Shown one piece after another: positions 1-10,638 of a stretch of DNA of 64,000 nt. Made by a program: the position numbers and the translations under genes. The stretch lies in the NCBI GenBank assembly GCA_023432225.1, contig JAEYUW010000002.1, positions 124,001-188,000 on the forward strand, in the 5' to 3' direction. Source of the DNA: Verrucomicrobiota bacterium. Its GTDB lineage: Bacteria; Verrucomicrobiota; Verrucomicrobiia; Opitutales; Opitutaceae. Under the pieces are notes generated by a model that was not told where the DNA came from, searched no databases, and was given only the letters and a program-made list of their open reading frames with translations. Numbering within the stretch: the stretch's first letter is position 1; every line of letters begins with the position of its first letter.

Positions 1-1
1 C

Positions 2-2482
<2,481 letters not shown>

Positions 2483-2493
2483 TTCTGCATACG

Positions 2494-2565
2494 GTAGGGC
2501 GGGGCGGCCCGCCCCGCCGCGACGCGCTTGCGTTCGCGGCGGCGCACCGGGCCGGTGCGCCCTAC
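2494..2565. repeat. Palindromic intergenic repeat (gtagggcg type)
   Basis: The element begins GTAGGGCG and ends CGCCCTAC. Inside are two smaller palindromes, GGGGCGGCCCGCCCC and GCGCACCGGGCCGGTGCGC. It fills almost the whole gap between the aconitase stop and the STAS gene. It belongs to the GTAG...CTAC class of repeats found many times in this window. Confidence 0.8.
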
Positions 2566-2574
2566 CTTTTCTCC

Positions 2575-3090
2575 ATGCCCGAAACCGCGAAACCCGTCTT
2601 CCTCGTCAACGCCTACTCCGACCCGGTGCTCGTTCGCATCGAGGGTCGCGCGGCGTTCACGAACAGCGGCAGCCTGAAGGATTTTTTCAGCGAGATGGTG
2701 AAGCAGGGCAAATCCCGCTTCGTTCTCGATTTTCAGGCCTGCGCGAGCATGGACAGCACGTTCCTTGGGGTGCTCGCCGGGGCCGCGTTGCAGATGCGCA
2801 AGCTGAACCCGCCTGGCAGCCTCACCCTCGTGCGGGTCGGCGAACGCAATCTCGAACTCATCCGCAACCTCGGCCTGCACCGTCTCGCAACCGTCGATGC
2901 CGGCAGCGCGAATCTCAGCTTCGACGGCTCGCAATCGCACGCGCTCACGGAACAGAAGAAGGACGAGATCGAGAGCGCGAAACTGGTGCTCGAGGCACAC
3001 GAGAATCTCGTCAGCGCCGACTCGGCCAACGCCGCCAAATTCCAGGACGTGCTCGCGTTTCTGCGCAGCCGTGTTGAGCAAGGGCGTTGA
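2575..3090 (+). CDS. STAS-domain protein, anti-sigma-factor antagonist-like
   Basis: A 171-residue protein whose first ~110 residues look like a STAS domain: a beta strand with VRIEGRAAFTNSGSLKDFF, then RFVLDFQACASMDSTFLGVLAG, where the Ser of MDSTFLG sits at the position phosphorylated in SpoIIAA/RsbV proteins. The last ~60 residues are charged, helical and unassigned. The ATG at 2575 is chosen because the longer in-frame ORF from 2392 overlaps aconitase and reads through a repeat. An RsbU-like phosphatase follows on the same strand after ~290 bases, so the two probably form part of a partner-switching pathway. No anti-sigma kinase is visible. Confidence 0.75.
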   Translation: MPETAKPVFLVNAYSDPVLVRIEGRAAFTNSGSLKDFFSEMVKQGKSRFVLDFQACASMDSTFLGVLAGAALQMRKLNPPGSLTLVRVGERNLELIRNLGLHRLATVDAGSANLSFDGSQSHALTEQKKDEIESAKLVLEAHENLVSADSANAAKFQDVLAFLRSRVEQGR

Positions 3091-3091
3091 G

Positions 3092-3191
3092 GTAGCGCCG
3101 GTCTTCGACCGGCGGGAATCGGGCGTCGCTGCGAGGCTCCGACGTTTTATGCGTTGCGGGCGTTCCTCCGCCGGTCAGAGACCGGCGCTAC
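3092..3191. repeat. Palindromic repeat, 12-bp perfect arms
   Basis: Left arm GTAGCGCCGGTC (3092-3103) and right arm GACCGGCGCTAC (3180-3191) are exact reverse complements. The left half also contains its own hairpin, CCGGTCTTCGACCGG. It starts two bases after the stop of the STAS gene. Confidence 0.8.
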
Positions 3192-3235
3192 GGCACGCAC
3201 GGCGGGCTCCAGAGGAGCGTCACTGGCGCCGCGAC

Positions 3236-3327
3236 GTAGGGCCGGCTTCAGCCGGCCCGGTTGGATGATCACTCGCGCGCCGGCTTGGCGAACTGCGTTT
3301 CTCTTGACCGGCTGAAGCCGGTCCTAC
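3236..3327. repeat. Palindromic repeat (ccggcttcagccgg type)
   Basis: Starts GTAGGGCCGGCTTCAGCC and ends with GGCTGAAGCCGGTCCTAC. Each half is itself a hairpin (CCGGCTTCAGCCGG; ACCGGCTGAAGCCGGT), and the halves are inverted with respect to each other. Together with the preceding element it fills the gap between the STAS gene and the phosphatase. Confidence 0.8.
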
Positions 3328-3378
3328 CGCTGAAATCGGCTGGGCTTTCCGCGTCGCTGATCCCAATTTTTCCGGACG

Positions 3379-4812
3379 ATGATGTTGTTCATCCTCGGTG
3401 CGATGTCGGGTGCGGTGCTCGTTTACGCCTTCTATTGGCGGGCGCAGCGCCACGCGGCGCGCGTGGAGGAGGAGAAAACCTCGCTGCTCGAGGAGCGCCA
3501 GATCGTGCTCGATTATATGCACACGATGGTCGACGCGGTGGGTGAGCGTCTCTCCCGTGACGAACTTTTCCAACGCATCGTGCACGCCTCGATCCTCAGC
3601 ACCGGTGCGCTGAGCGCGTGCATCTTCGAAAAAGGTGCCGACGACATGATGCGCGGTGTCGCCGTCGAAGGCCTCTTTCCGCCGCACCGTCCGATTCCGG
3701 ATACGCAGCGCATGCAAATGGGCTCGCGCGCGAAGTTCATCGCGCAGGTGCTGCGCTCGGAATCTTTTCCGGTAGGCGAGGGCATCGTCGGTCGCGTCGC
3801 CGCCACCGGTCGCGGTGAACTGGTCGTCAACGCTCCGGGCGATGCGCGCATCGTGAAGCACGACGACCCCGCACTCGTCGTGCGTTCCGTGATCGCGGCG
3901 CCGATCATGGTGCGCGAAAAACTCATCGGCGTGCTGTGCGTGTGCAACGCGGCCGATGGCCTGCCGTTCACCGAGACGGATTACTCGCTGGTCGAGGCGC
4001 TGGCCGAGCAGGCGGGTCTCGCGGTGCACAATGCGGATTTCGTCGCGCTCGAGGTCGAGAAGCAGCGCATCGATTTGGATCTGACTCTCGCGAGCGATGT
4101 CCAGCAGATGCTGCTCCCGCGCGAGATGCCGCTCGTGCCGGGTCTCGAGATCGACGCGCGCTACATGACCGCGCAGAAGGTGGGCGGGGATTTCTATGAT
4201 GTGTTTCCGCTGGAGGGCGGCCGGCTCGGCGTCGCGGTGGCGGACGTTTCGGGCAAAGGAATCTCGGCGTCGCTGCTGATGGCGATTTGCCGCACGTCGT
4301 TACGGGCGATCGCGCCGCGGCACGTCTCGCCGGCGGCCGCGATGAAGGAGCTGAACCGCTCCCTCTCGGCGGACATCCGGGCCGGCATGTATATCACGAT
4401 GACGTATGCCATCGTCGACACCGTGCGTTCCCAATTGGTGTTCGCGCGGGCCGGACACGAGTTGCCGCTGCTGGCGGACAGTGGCGCCCACGGCTTCCGG
4501 CACGAGTTCGTCGGCTCGGAGGGCATGCCGCTTGGATTGGTCGATTCCGAAGTGTTCGATGTGGCCATCGCCGATCGTGAGGCGCCCTTCGGCGTCGGCG
4601 CGCTCCTGGTGCTGTTTACGGACGGCCTCACCGAGGCGCCGAATGACGATGGCCGCGAGTTCGGTTCGGCGCGCCTGGCGGACGCGGTGCGCTCGGCGCA
4701 CGAACAGCCCGCCGCGGCGATCAACACGGCGATCATGAAGGCGGTAAGCACTTTCAGCTGCGGCGAGCCCCGGGATGATTTCACGCTACTCACGCTCAAG
4801 CGTCGAAGCTGA
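3379..4812 (+). CDS. GAF-PP2C (SpoIIE/RsbU-type) serine phosphatase
   Basis: A 477-residue membrane-anchored phosphatase. It has a single hydrophobic N-terminal segment (about residues 2-20), a short coiled-coil linker, a GAF-like sensor domain (about 50-220), and a C-terminal SpoIIE/PP2C domain (about 240-475). The PP2C domain shows the opening LASDVQQMLLPREMP, metal-binding VGGDFYDVF, VADVSGKGISASLLMA, and FTDGLTEAPND. Proteins of this design dephosphorylate STAS-domain antagonists to switch on a sigma factor or another output. The STAS gene directly upstream is the obvious candidate substrate; this pairing is inference. The input signal to the GAF domain is unknown. The start is one of two adjacent ATG codons. 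Confidence 0.85.
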   Translation: MMLFILGAMSGAVLVYAFYWRAQRHAARVEEEKTSLLEERQIVLDYMHTMVDAVGERLSRDELFQRIVHASILSTGALSACIFEKGADDMMRGVAVEGLFPPHRPIPDTQRMQMGSRAKFIAQVLRSESFPVGEGIVGRVAATGRGELVVNAPGDARIVKHDDPALVVRSVIAAPIMVREKLIGVLCVCNAADGLPFTETDYSLVEALAEQAGLAVHNADFVALEVEKQRIDLDLTLASDVQQMLLPREMPLVPGLEIDARYMTAQKVGGDFYDVFPLEGGRLGVAVADVSGKGISASLLMAICRTSLRAIAPRHVSPAAAMKELNRSLSADIRAGMYITMTYAIVDTVRSQLVFARAGHELPLLADSGAHGFRHEFVGSEGMPLGLVDSEVFDVAIADREAPFGVGALLVLFTDGLTEAPNDDGREFGSARLADAVRSAHEQPAAAINTAIMKAVSTFSCGEPRDDFTLLTLKRRS

Positions 4813-4841
4813 TAGATTCAAAAGGCCTTAGTGAGGGGGCC

Positions 4842-5849
4842 ATGCGGCCATGTGCACCTGCTTGGTTTTCATTTGGGGTGAAAACCTTTCTCGTGTGGGT
4901 AGTGAAGCTCCACGACGTCCGCTCTCCCTGGCTCCGCACCGCCCTTTGGGGCGGCATCGCCATGGCGTCTGTCGTGCTCGCTCATGCGCAGTCGGCTATC
5001 AGCGTCGGCGACAGCACCGGTTGGACGCCGTGGTATACGAAGACCGGCGCCGTGATGACGGATGCGCAGAACGACCAGCAGACCGGCCAGCACACAGACG
5101 ACTACGTGGGCGACGCGACGCGCTTCGGTATGATGCAGAAGGCCGGCACGATCGGTGGTGTCGATTCCGTGGCGTGGCGTTTCCGTTTCGATGATTACTC
5201 CGGCGCGGACAAATTCGGCGGCAATGGCGGCAACGTTGGCCTGGGCCTCGACCTCGATGGCAACGGTTCGGTCGACGTGATGATGGTGATGTCCGAGGGC
5301 TCCGGTAACGTGAACAACCGCGCGCGGACCATCTATTTTGGCACTCCCGGCGCCGGCGCCAACACCGGTCCGAGCACGACGACCTGGACGATCAACACGG
5401 GCCAGACGACCAAGGTCAGCTTGGTGGTCAACACGACCTATGATCTCGTGGCGACGAACGATGGCTACAACTTCGCCGGCACGCAGGACTCGTGGCTGAC
5501 GTTCGCCATCAGCTTCGCGGACCTGCAGGCGGGCATTCGTGCTTACGCCGGTTCGGCGTTCTCCGATTTCGTCTACGACTACGACACGAAGATCTCGTTC
5601 ATCGCGTTCACGTCGACGCAGCTCAACGCACTGAATCAGGATCTTTTCGGTGCCAGCAAGGCGGCGCTCACAAACGGCACCGCCGAAAACACGGCGACCT
5701 GGGCTGATCTCGGCGCCATCACGCCACAGGTTGACGCGTTCGGTCGCGTGCCGGAGCCCGCAACCTACGCGCAATTGGGCGCGCTGTTGCTGGCGGGCGG
5801 TATCGTGGCGTGGCGCCGACGCTCGCGCCGGCGCGAGCCCGCAGCGTGA
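4842..5849 (+). CDS. PEP-CTERM sorting-signal protein
   Basis: A secreted protein of 335 residues whose C-terminus is a textbook PEP-CTERM tag: VPEPATYAQLGALLLAGG, a hydrophobic helix, then a basic tail rich in Arg. Such tags are recognised by an exosortase and occur in bacteria that make exopolysaccharide. The N-terminus has a signal peptide ending near AHAQS. The middle is Gly/Asn/Thr/Asp-rich and beta-like, with LDLDGNGSVDV resembling a calcium-binding loop. A purine-rich GAGGGGG lies just before the ATG at 4842; GTG at 4878 is an alternative start giving a shorter signal peptide. No exosortase gene lies in the window. The function of the mature domain is unknown. Confidence 0.85.
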   Translation: MRPCAPAWFSFGVKTFLVWVVKLHDVRSPWLRTALWGGIAMASVVLAHAQSAISVGDSTGWTPWYTKTGAVMTDAQNDQQTGQHTDDYVGDATRFGMMQKAGTIGGVDSVAWRFRFDDYSGADKFGGNGGNVGLGLDLDGNGSVDVMMVMSEGSGNVNNRARTIYFGTPGAGANTGPSTTTWTINTGQTTKVSLVVNTTYDLVATNDGYNFAGTQDSWLTFAISFADLQAGIRAYAGSAFSDFVYDYDTKISFIAFTSTQLNALNQDLFGASKAALTNGTAENTATWADLGAITPQVDAFGRVPEPATYAQLGALLLAGGIVAWRRRSRRREPAA

Positions 5850-5860
5850 GTGTCGGAGCG

Positions 5861-7384
5861 ATGCGAAGGCGCGCCTTCCGATGGCTGGGTGACACCGCGC
5901 GGTTGATCGGGGCGGCGTTCTACTGGAACACGCGCAAAAGCCTCTACGTCGCGCGCGGTCGCCGCGGGCGCTGCCCGTGTCAGAACGACAGCGACATCGG
6001 TCATCGCAAGTTGGTCGGATGCGAGGCGGTGCTGCATTGGAACGATCCGGCGCGTTTTCGCCACGTCTGCCCGTTGCTTTTCGGCACGGATGAAGGGTGG
6101 GTGTGCTCGGTGCCGGGCAGTCGGGTGCGGCCGTTTTGGGGCCGGGTGATCGCGTGGGGCGGGGGCGGGCTGATAGCGTGTTACCTGCTGGCGGTGCTCA
6201 GCGCGTTCCTCTTTTTCCGGGCGGTCACCGGCGTGCCGGTTTCGTTGGTCCAGGTGGCCTGGCCAGCCAAATGGTCGGAGATTCGCACCGTGCAGTCGCA
6301 ACGCTTTTTCCGCAGCGCCATGGAGGCTTTCGCGCGCGGTCGCTTGAACGAGGCGCACCTCGCATTGCTGTCGGCGCAACAGCGCGATCCGCACAACTAC
6401 GAGGCCGCACTCATGCTGGCGCAGATCGCGATGTTTCAGCACAGCGTGCTGGCGGCCGATCAGCAGTTCGAACGGCTGATGCGCGAACATCCGGCGCAAG
6501 CCGCGCGCACGGCGGTGGTGTATCACGACACCTTGCTCTCGCTGGATCGCATGCGGACGCTGACGGAATTCAGTCTCGCCATGGCCAAGGCGGACGGCGC
6601 GCGCTCCGCAATTTGGGTCCGGTCGGCGCTGCTCGGTGTGCGGGCGGTCAGTCTGACCGAGGTCGCGGAACTGAAAGAGAAAGTGGAGCCCGCGATCGCG
6701 GCCTTGGCGCCGCACGCGCAGCAGTTGCTGCGGGCGGAATTCGAATCGCGCGCGGGCGACCACGTGAGCGCCCTGCGGCGACTGCGGACGCGGTTCAACG
6801 GCCCATTGAACCCGTTCTATACGCGCCACCAAGTGCTGCGGCTGGCCGAGTTCGGTGATCCGGGCACCGCGCAGGTGTTGTGGGATTTTTATGGGCCGCC
6901 GTTTGGTGAGTTTGAGCAACAGCTCACGCAGTTTGAATTGGCGTCGGTCGCGCGGGACGAGAGCGCCGCGGAGGTGGCGTTTCGCCGCCTGCTGGCGCTG
7001 CCGCTGCAGGAACAGCGGGTCGAGCGCATCGCCGCTGCACTGATCCTCTATCCGTCACCGCGACATTTCGAGCAGCTGAGCGCACGCGTGCGGCGGGAAG
7101 CTTTGCTCGAGGCGCGCAGTGATGGAGCCGGCCTCTGGCTCGCTGGAATCGTCTGCGGCGTGCGGGGGGAAGCCGCGCATTGGCAGACGCATGGCCGGCA
7201 ACCGTCCGGCACTTATCCGGTGATCGCAGCCGTTGATTTTCACGCGCGCGATCTGGCGGCGGCGAACTCGGTTTCGCATTTGGTTAATGTGCTCAGCCTG
7301 CCGCGCGAGATTATCCTCGCGCTGTGGGCACGCGTCGAGTCGCGCGCTCCGGCGTCGTCATCGGCCGCGGCGGCGTGGCGCTGA
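5861..7384 (+). CDS. Uncharacterised Cys-rich membrane protein with TPR-like repeats
   Basis: A 507-residue protein of unknown function. The first ~90 residues hold a cysteine cluster (CPCQND, VGCEAVLHW, FRHVCPLL, WVCSV) that could bind metal. A strong hydrophobic segment follows at about residues 105-125, and then a long helical region with TPR-like pairs such as AFARGRLNEAHLALLSAQQ and NYEAALMLAQIAMF. ATG at 5861 is preferred to the upstream in-frame codon at 5810 because it has a well-placed GGAG and clears the preceding stop by 11 bases. It is probably co-transcribed with the PEP-CTERM gene. I do not recognise the family and infer only a membrane-attached scaffold or assembly role. Confidence 0.7.
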   Translation: MRRRAFRWLGDTARLIGAAFYWNTRKSLYVARGRRGRCPCQNDSDIGHRKLVGCEAVLHWNDPARFRHVCPLLFGTDEGWVCSVPGSRVRPFWGRVIAWGGGGLIACYLLAVLSAFLFFRAVTGVPVSLVQVAWPAKWSEIRTVQSQRFFRSAMEAFARGRLNEAHLALLSAQQRDPHNYEAALMLAQIAMFQHSVLAADQQFERLMREHPAQAARTAVVYHDTLLSLDRMRTLTEFSLAMAKADGARSAIWVRSALLGVRAVSLTEVAELKEKVEPAIAALAPHAQQLLRAEFESRAGDHVSALRRLRTRFNGPLNPFYTRHQVLRLAEFGDPGTAQVLWDFYGPPFGEFEQQLTQFELASVARDESAAEVAFRRLLALPLQEQRVERIAAALILYPSPRHFEQLSARVRREALLEARSDGAGLWLAGIVCGVRGEAAHWQTHGRQPSGTYPVIAAVDFHARDLAAANSVSHLVNVLSLPREIILALWARVESRAPASSSAAAAWR

Positions 7385-7446
7385 GCGACTGGCATAACGG
7401 GAAAACGCGTTTGCGTTTGCGGAGGGCGGGCCTACCCGTTGGCCCG

Positions 7447-8661
<1,215 letters not shown>

Positions 8662-8666
8662 AATCA

Positions 8667-8694
8667 CAAACGCCAAACGTCCAAACTCCAAATC
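8667..8694. repeat. Left inverted repeat flanking the four-helix-bundle gene
   Basis: Contains CAAACGCCAAACG (8667-8679), whose exact reverse complement lies at 9083-9095 on the other side of the small gene. The same vocabulary (CCAAACGCC, CCAAATC) occurs again at 41341-41452. Confidence 0.75.
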
Positions 8695-9048
8695 GTGCCG
8701 GAGAAGCCACACGACTTGGAGGAGCGGACGGAGAAGTTCGCACTGGACGTGAGAAAGTTCGCTCGAGGCCTTCCGCGGACCGTCGGCAACATCGAAGACG
8801 TTAAGCAACTCGTTCGCGCATCGGGGTCGGTCGCGGCGAACGCCATCGAGGCCAATGAATCGTTGGGTGCCAAGGATCGCGTGATGCGTTTCCGCATCGC
8901 TCGCAAGGAGGCCAAGGAGTGCCGCCTATGGCTGCGACTGGTAAATACAGCGGACAACCCCGTGCTGGAGGAGGCGCGGACCGCGCTGATGCAAGAAGCG
9001 CACGAGCTCAAATTGATCCTCACGACGATCGTTAAGAAATTGGAATGA
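8695..9048 (+). CDS. Four-helix-bundle protein, S23 / intervening-sequence family
   Basis: A 117-residue all-helical protein of the family first met as the ORF in intervening sequences of 23S rRNA genes. Family marks visible are the helix-1 pattern LEERTEKFALDVRKFARGL, SVAANAIEANES, KEAKECRLWLRLV and a final helix of the ELKLILTTIVKKL kind. It starts with GTG at 8695; no ATG fits. Here it lies between trpB and yicC rather than in rRNA, and it is enclosed by inverted repeats within 30-50 bases on both sides. This suggests that the repeat-gene-repeat unit moved as a block. No biochemical function is established for the family; an RNA- or nucleic-acid-binding role is guesswork. Confidence 0.8.
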   Translation: MPEKPHDLEERTEKFALDVRKFARGLPRTVGNIEDVKQLVRASGSVAANAIEANESLGAKDRVMRFRIARKEAKECRLWLRLVNTADNPVLEEARTALMQEAHELKLILTTIVKKLE

Positions 9049-9070
9049 AAAGGCGGCGCTGACTTTAGCT

Positions 9071-9104
9071 TTGGCGTTTGGCCGTTTGGCGTTTGGAGTT
9101 TCCC
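9071..9104. repeat. Right inverted repeat flanking the four-helix-bundle gene
   Basis: Contains TTTGGCGTTTGG and CGTTTGGCGTTTG (9083-9095), the exact 13-base reverse complement of the left copy. It ends three bases before the yicC start codon. Confidence 0.75.
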
Positions 9105-9107
9105 CGT

Positions 9108-9971
9108 ATGAATTCCATGACAGGCTTCGGCCGCGGGTCGGCCAACTTCGGGGCGCACGCAATCACGGTGCAGGTTAACTCGGTGAATCGGCGCGGGCTC
9201 GATCTCACGATGGCGTTGCCCGATGCGTGGGATTCGCTCGAGGCGCCGGTCGCGGAAGCGGTGCGCAAGACTGTCGTGCGCGGCAAGGTGCACGTCGTCG
9301 TGGAAGTCAGCGGCGCGAACGAGGCCGAGTGGGATGAGGAGGCGGTGGCCGAGACGCTGGACCGATTGAAGAGCCTCGCGCACGTGCGCGGCGTGCCGTT
9401 CGAGCCGACGGCGGAGCTGCTGTGGGAGATTGCGAGTGCCCAGAGTGGCGGTCGCACGCTGGGCGCCGCCGAGCAGGCGTGGCCCGCGCTCGAACAGGCG
9501 CTGCTGGCGGCGCTGCGCGGGCTTGGGGCGATGCGCGCGAAGGAGGGCGAGGCGCTGCTGGTGGATTTTCTCGGACGACTGGCCAAGCTGCAGACGCAGG
9601 TCGAAGCGATCGCGGTGCGCGCGCCGCAGATCGCGCCGGCTTATCGCGAGCAACTGCTGCAGCGGTTGCGCGGCGCCGGACTGGAATTGGACGTGAGCGA
9701 CGAACGCGTGCTGAAGGAAGTTGCGCTGTTTGCCGATCGCGTGGACGTCACAGAGGAAATCACGCGCTTGCGCAGTCACCTGACGCAACTGCGCGAACTG
9801 CTACGCTCGGACGGAGAGGTGGGGCGGAAGGCCGAGTTTATTCTCCAGGAGATCGGCCGCGAGATTCACACCATCGGCAGCAAGGCGAACGACCTGCAGA
9901 TCAGCCAGCGCGTGATCGAGTGCAAGAACGAGCTCGAACGCGTGCGCGAGCAGATGGCGAATGTCGAGTAG
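9108..9971 (+). CDS. yicC: YicC-family endoribonuclease
   Basis: A 287-residue member of the YicC/YloC family, which includes RNA endonucleases. The N-terminus MNSMTGFGRG is diagnostic, followed by VQVNSVNRRGLDL. The C-terminal domain contains KAEFILQEIGREIHTIGSKAND and a closing helix ending ELERVREQM, both conserved in the family. ATG at 9108 is the family start, although no Shine-Dalgarno sequence precedes it. The stop codon TAG is part of the left arm of the palindrome that follows. In other bacteria the gene often sits beside gmk; that is not the case here. Confidence 0.93.
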   Translation: MNSMTGFGRGSANFGAHAITVQVNSVNRRGLDLTMALPDAWDSLEAPVAEAVRKTVVRGKVHVVVEVSGANEAEWDEEAVAETLDRLKSLAHVRGVPFEPTAELLWEIASAQSGGRTLGAAEQAWPALEQALLAALRGLGAMRAKEGEALLVDFLGRLAKLQTQVEAIAVRAPQIAPAYREQLLQRLRGAGLELDVSDERVLKEVALFADRVDVTEEITRLRSHLTQLRELLRSDGEVGRKAEFILQEIGREIHTIGSKANDLQISQRVIECKNELERVREQMANVE

Positions 9972-10023
9972 CGCAGGCGTCTTGCCTGCATTGCGCGCGG
10001 AGCAGGCGAGACGCCTGCGCTAC
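9968..10023. repeat. Palindrome containing the stop codons of yicC and lspA
   Basis: Left arm starts GTAGCGCAGGCGTCTTGCC and the right arm is its reverse complement with one mismatch over ~22 bases. The TAG of the left arm is the yicC stop, and the TAG of the right arm, read on the minus strand, is the lspA stop. The element therefore forms the shared 3' end of two convergent genes. A second copy lies at 40524-40579. Confidence 0.85.
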
Positions 10024-10604
10024 CGCGATGGCTCCGGTGGCTGTTTCAGCGACCAGATGATGTAGCCGGCGACGCCGCACACGATGCCGATATCGGCGAC
10101 GTTGAACGACGGGTAAATGTAGTTGCCGAAACGGAAATCGAGGAAGTCGACCACGTGACCCACGCGAATGCGATCGGTCAGGTTGCCGACGGTGCCGCCG
10201 CAGAGTCCGCCGAAGCACAGCTGCGCGATGCCGTTGCGCAGACCGAGCGAGTGGCGCCAGAAGTAGATCGCAATGAGCGTCGCGACCGCGAGCAGCCCGA
10301 GCCAGTGGCCGCGGCCGCTTAGGATACTCCAGGCGGCGCCGGTGTTGCCGACGTGCACGAGATGGAAGAAATCGGGGATAACTTCGATATGCCCCGGCGG
10401 TCCGAAGGTCGGGTAAGGCAGGCGCGCCTCGATCGCGTGTTTCGTGATCTGGTCGAGCACGTAGACGCCGATCGCAACCAACCAGAGGCGGCGGTAGGCG
10501 AGCGTCCGCTCAAGTGGGGATTGCGGATTGCGGACTGCGGATTGAGGGGACGAGTTCGCGGTGTTCCGTCCTGCTGGAACGGGAATGGTGGGTTCTGGTT
10601 TCAA
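10020..10604 (-). CDS. lspA: Lipoprotein signal peptidase (signal peptidase II)
   Basis: Aspartic protease of the inner membrane that removes signal peptides from lipoproteins. The conserved blocks are present: GNTGAAWSIL, GGTVGNLTDRIRVG and VVDFLDF, and FNVADIGI, which together hold the catalytic Asp pair. Four membrane segments are evident. The start is unclear: no ATG or GTG lies near the expected N-terminus, and the region ahead of ERTLAYRRLWLV is a low-complexity repeat (10517-10637). TTG at 10604 gives 194 residues and is offered as the best guess; the true start may be a non-standard codon nearer the first helix. It is the last gene of the ileS-dksA-lspA set. Confidence 0.88.
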   Translation of the reverse strand: MKPEPTIPVPAGRNTANSSPQSAVRNPQSPLERTLAYRRLWLVAIGVYVLDQITKHAIEARLPYPTFGPPGHIEVIPDFFHLVHVGNTGAAWSILSGRGHWLGLLAVATLIAIYFWRHSLGLRNGIAQLCFGGLCGGTVGNLTDRIRVGHVVDFLDFRFGNYIYPSFNVADIGIVCGVAGYIIWSLKQPPEPSR

Positions 10605-10637
10605 TCCGAAATCCGCAATCGCCAATCCGCAATCGGG
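10517..10637. repeat. Inverted repeat of aatccgcaatcc units inside the lspA 5' region
   Basis: On the left are GATTGCGGATTGCGG units (from about 10518); on the right are their reverse complements, CCGCAATC and CCAATCCGCAATC (to about 10636). The unit occupies the space between the end of the dksA-like gene and the first recognisable lspA residues. Confidence 0.65.
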
Positions 10638-10638
10638 C

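Noticed and set aside
2494..3327. CRISPR-like array of repeats
   Set aside because: The repeats are palindromic, of different lengths and not regularly spaced; there are no cas genes.
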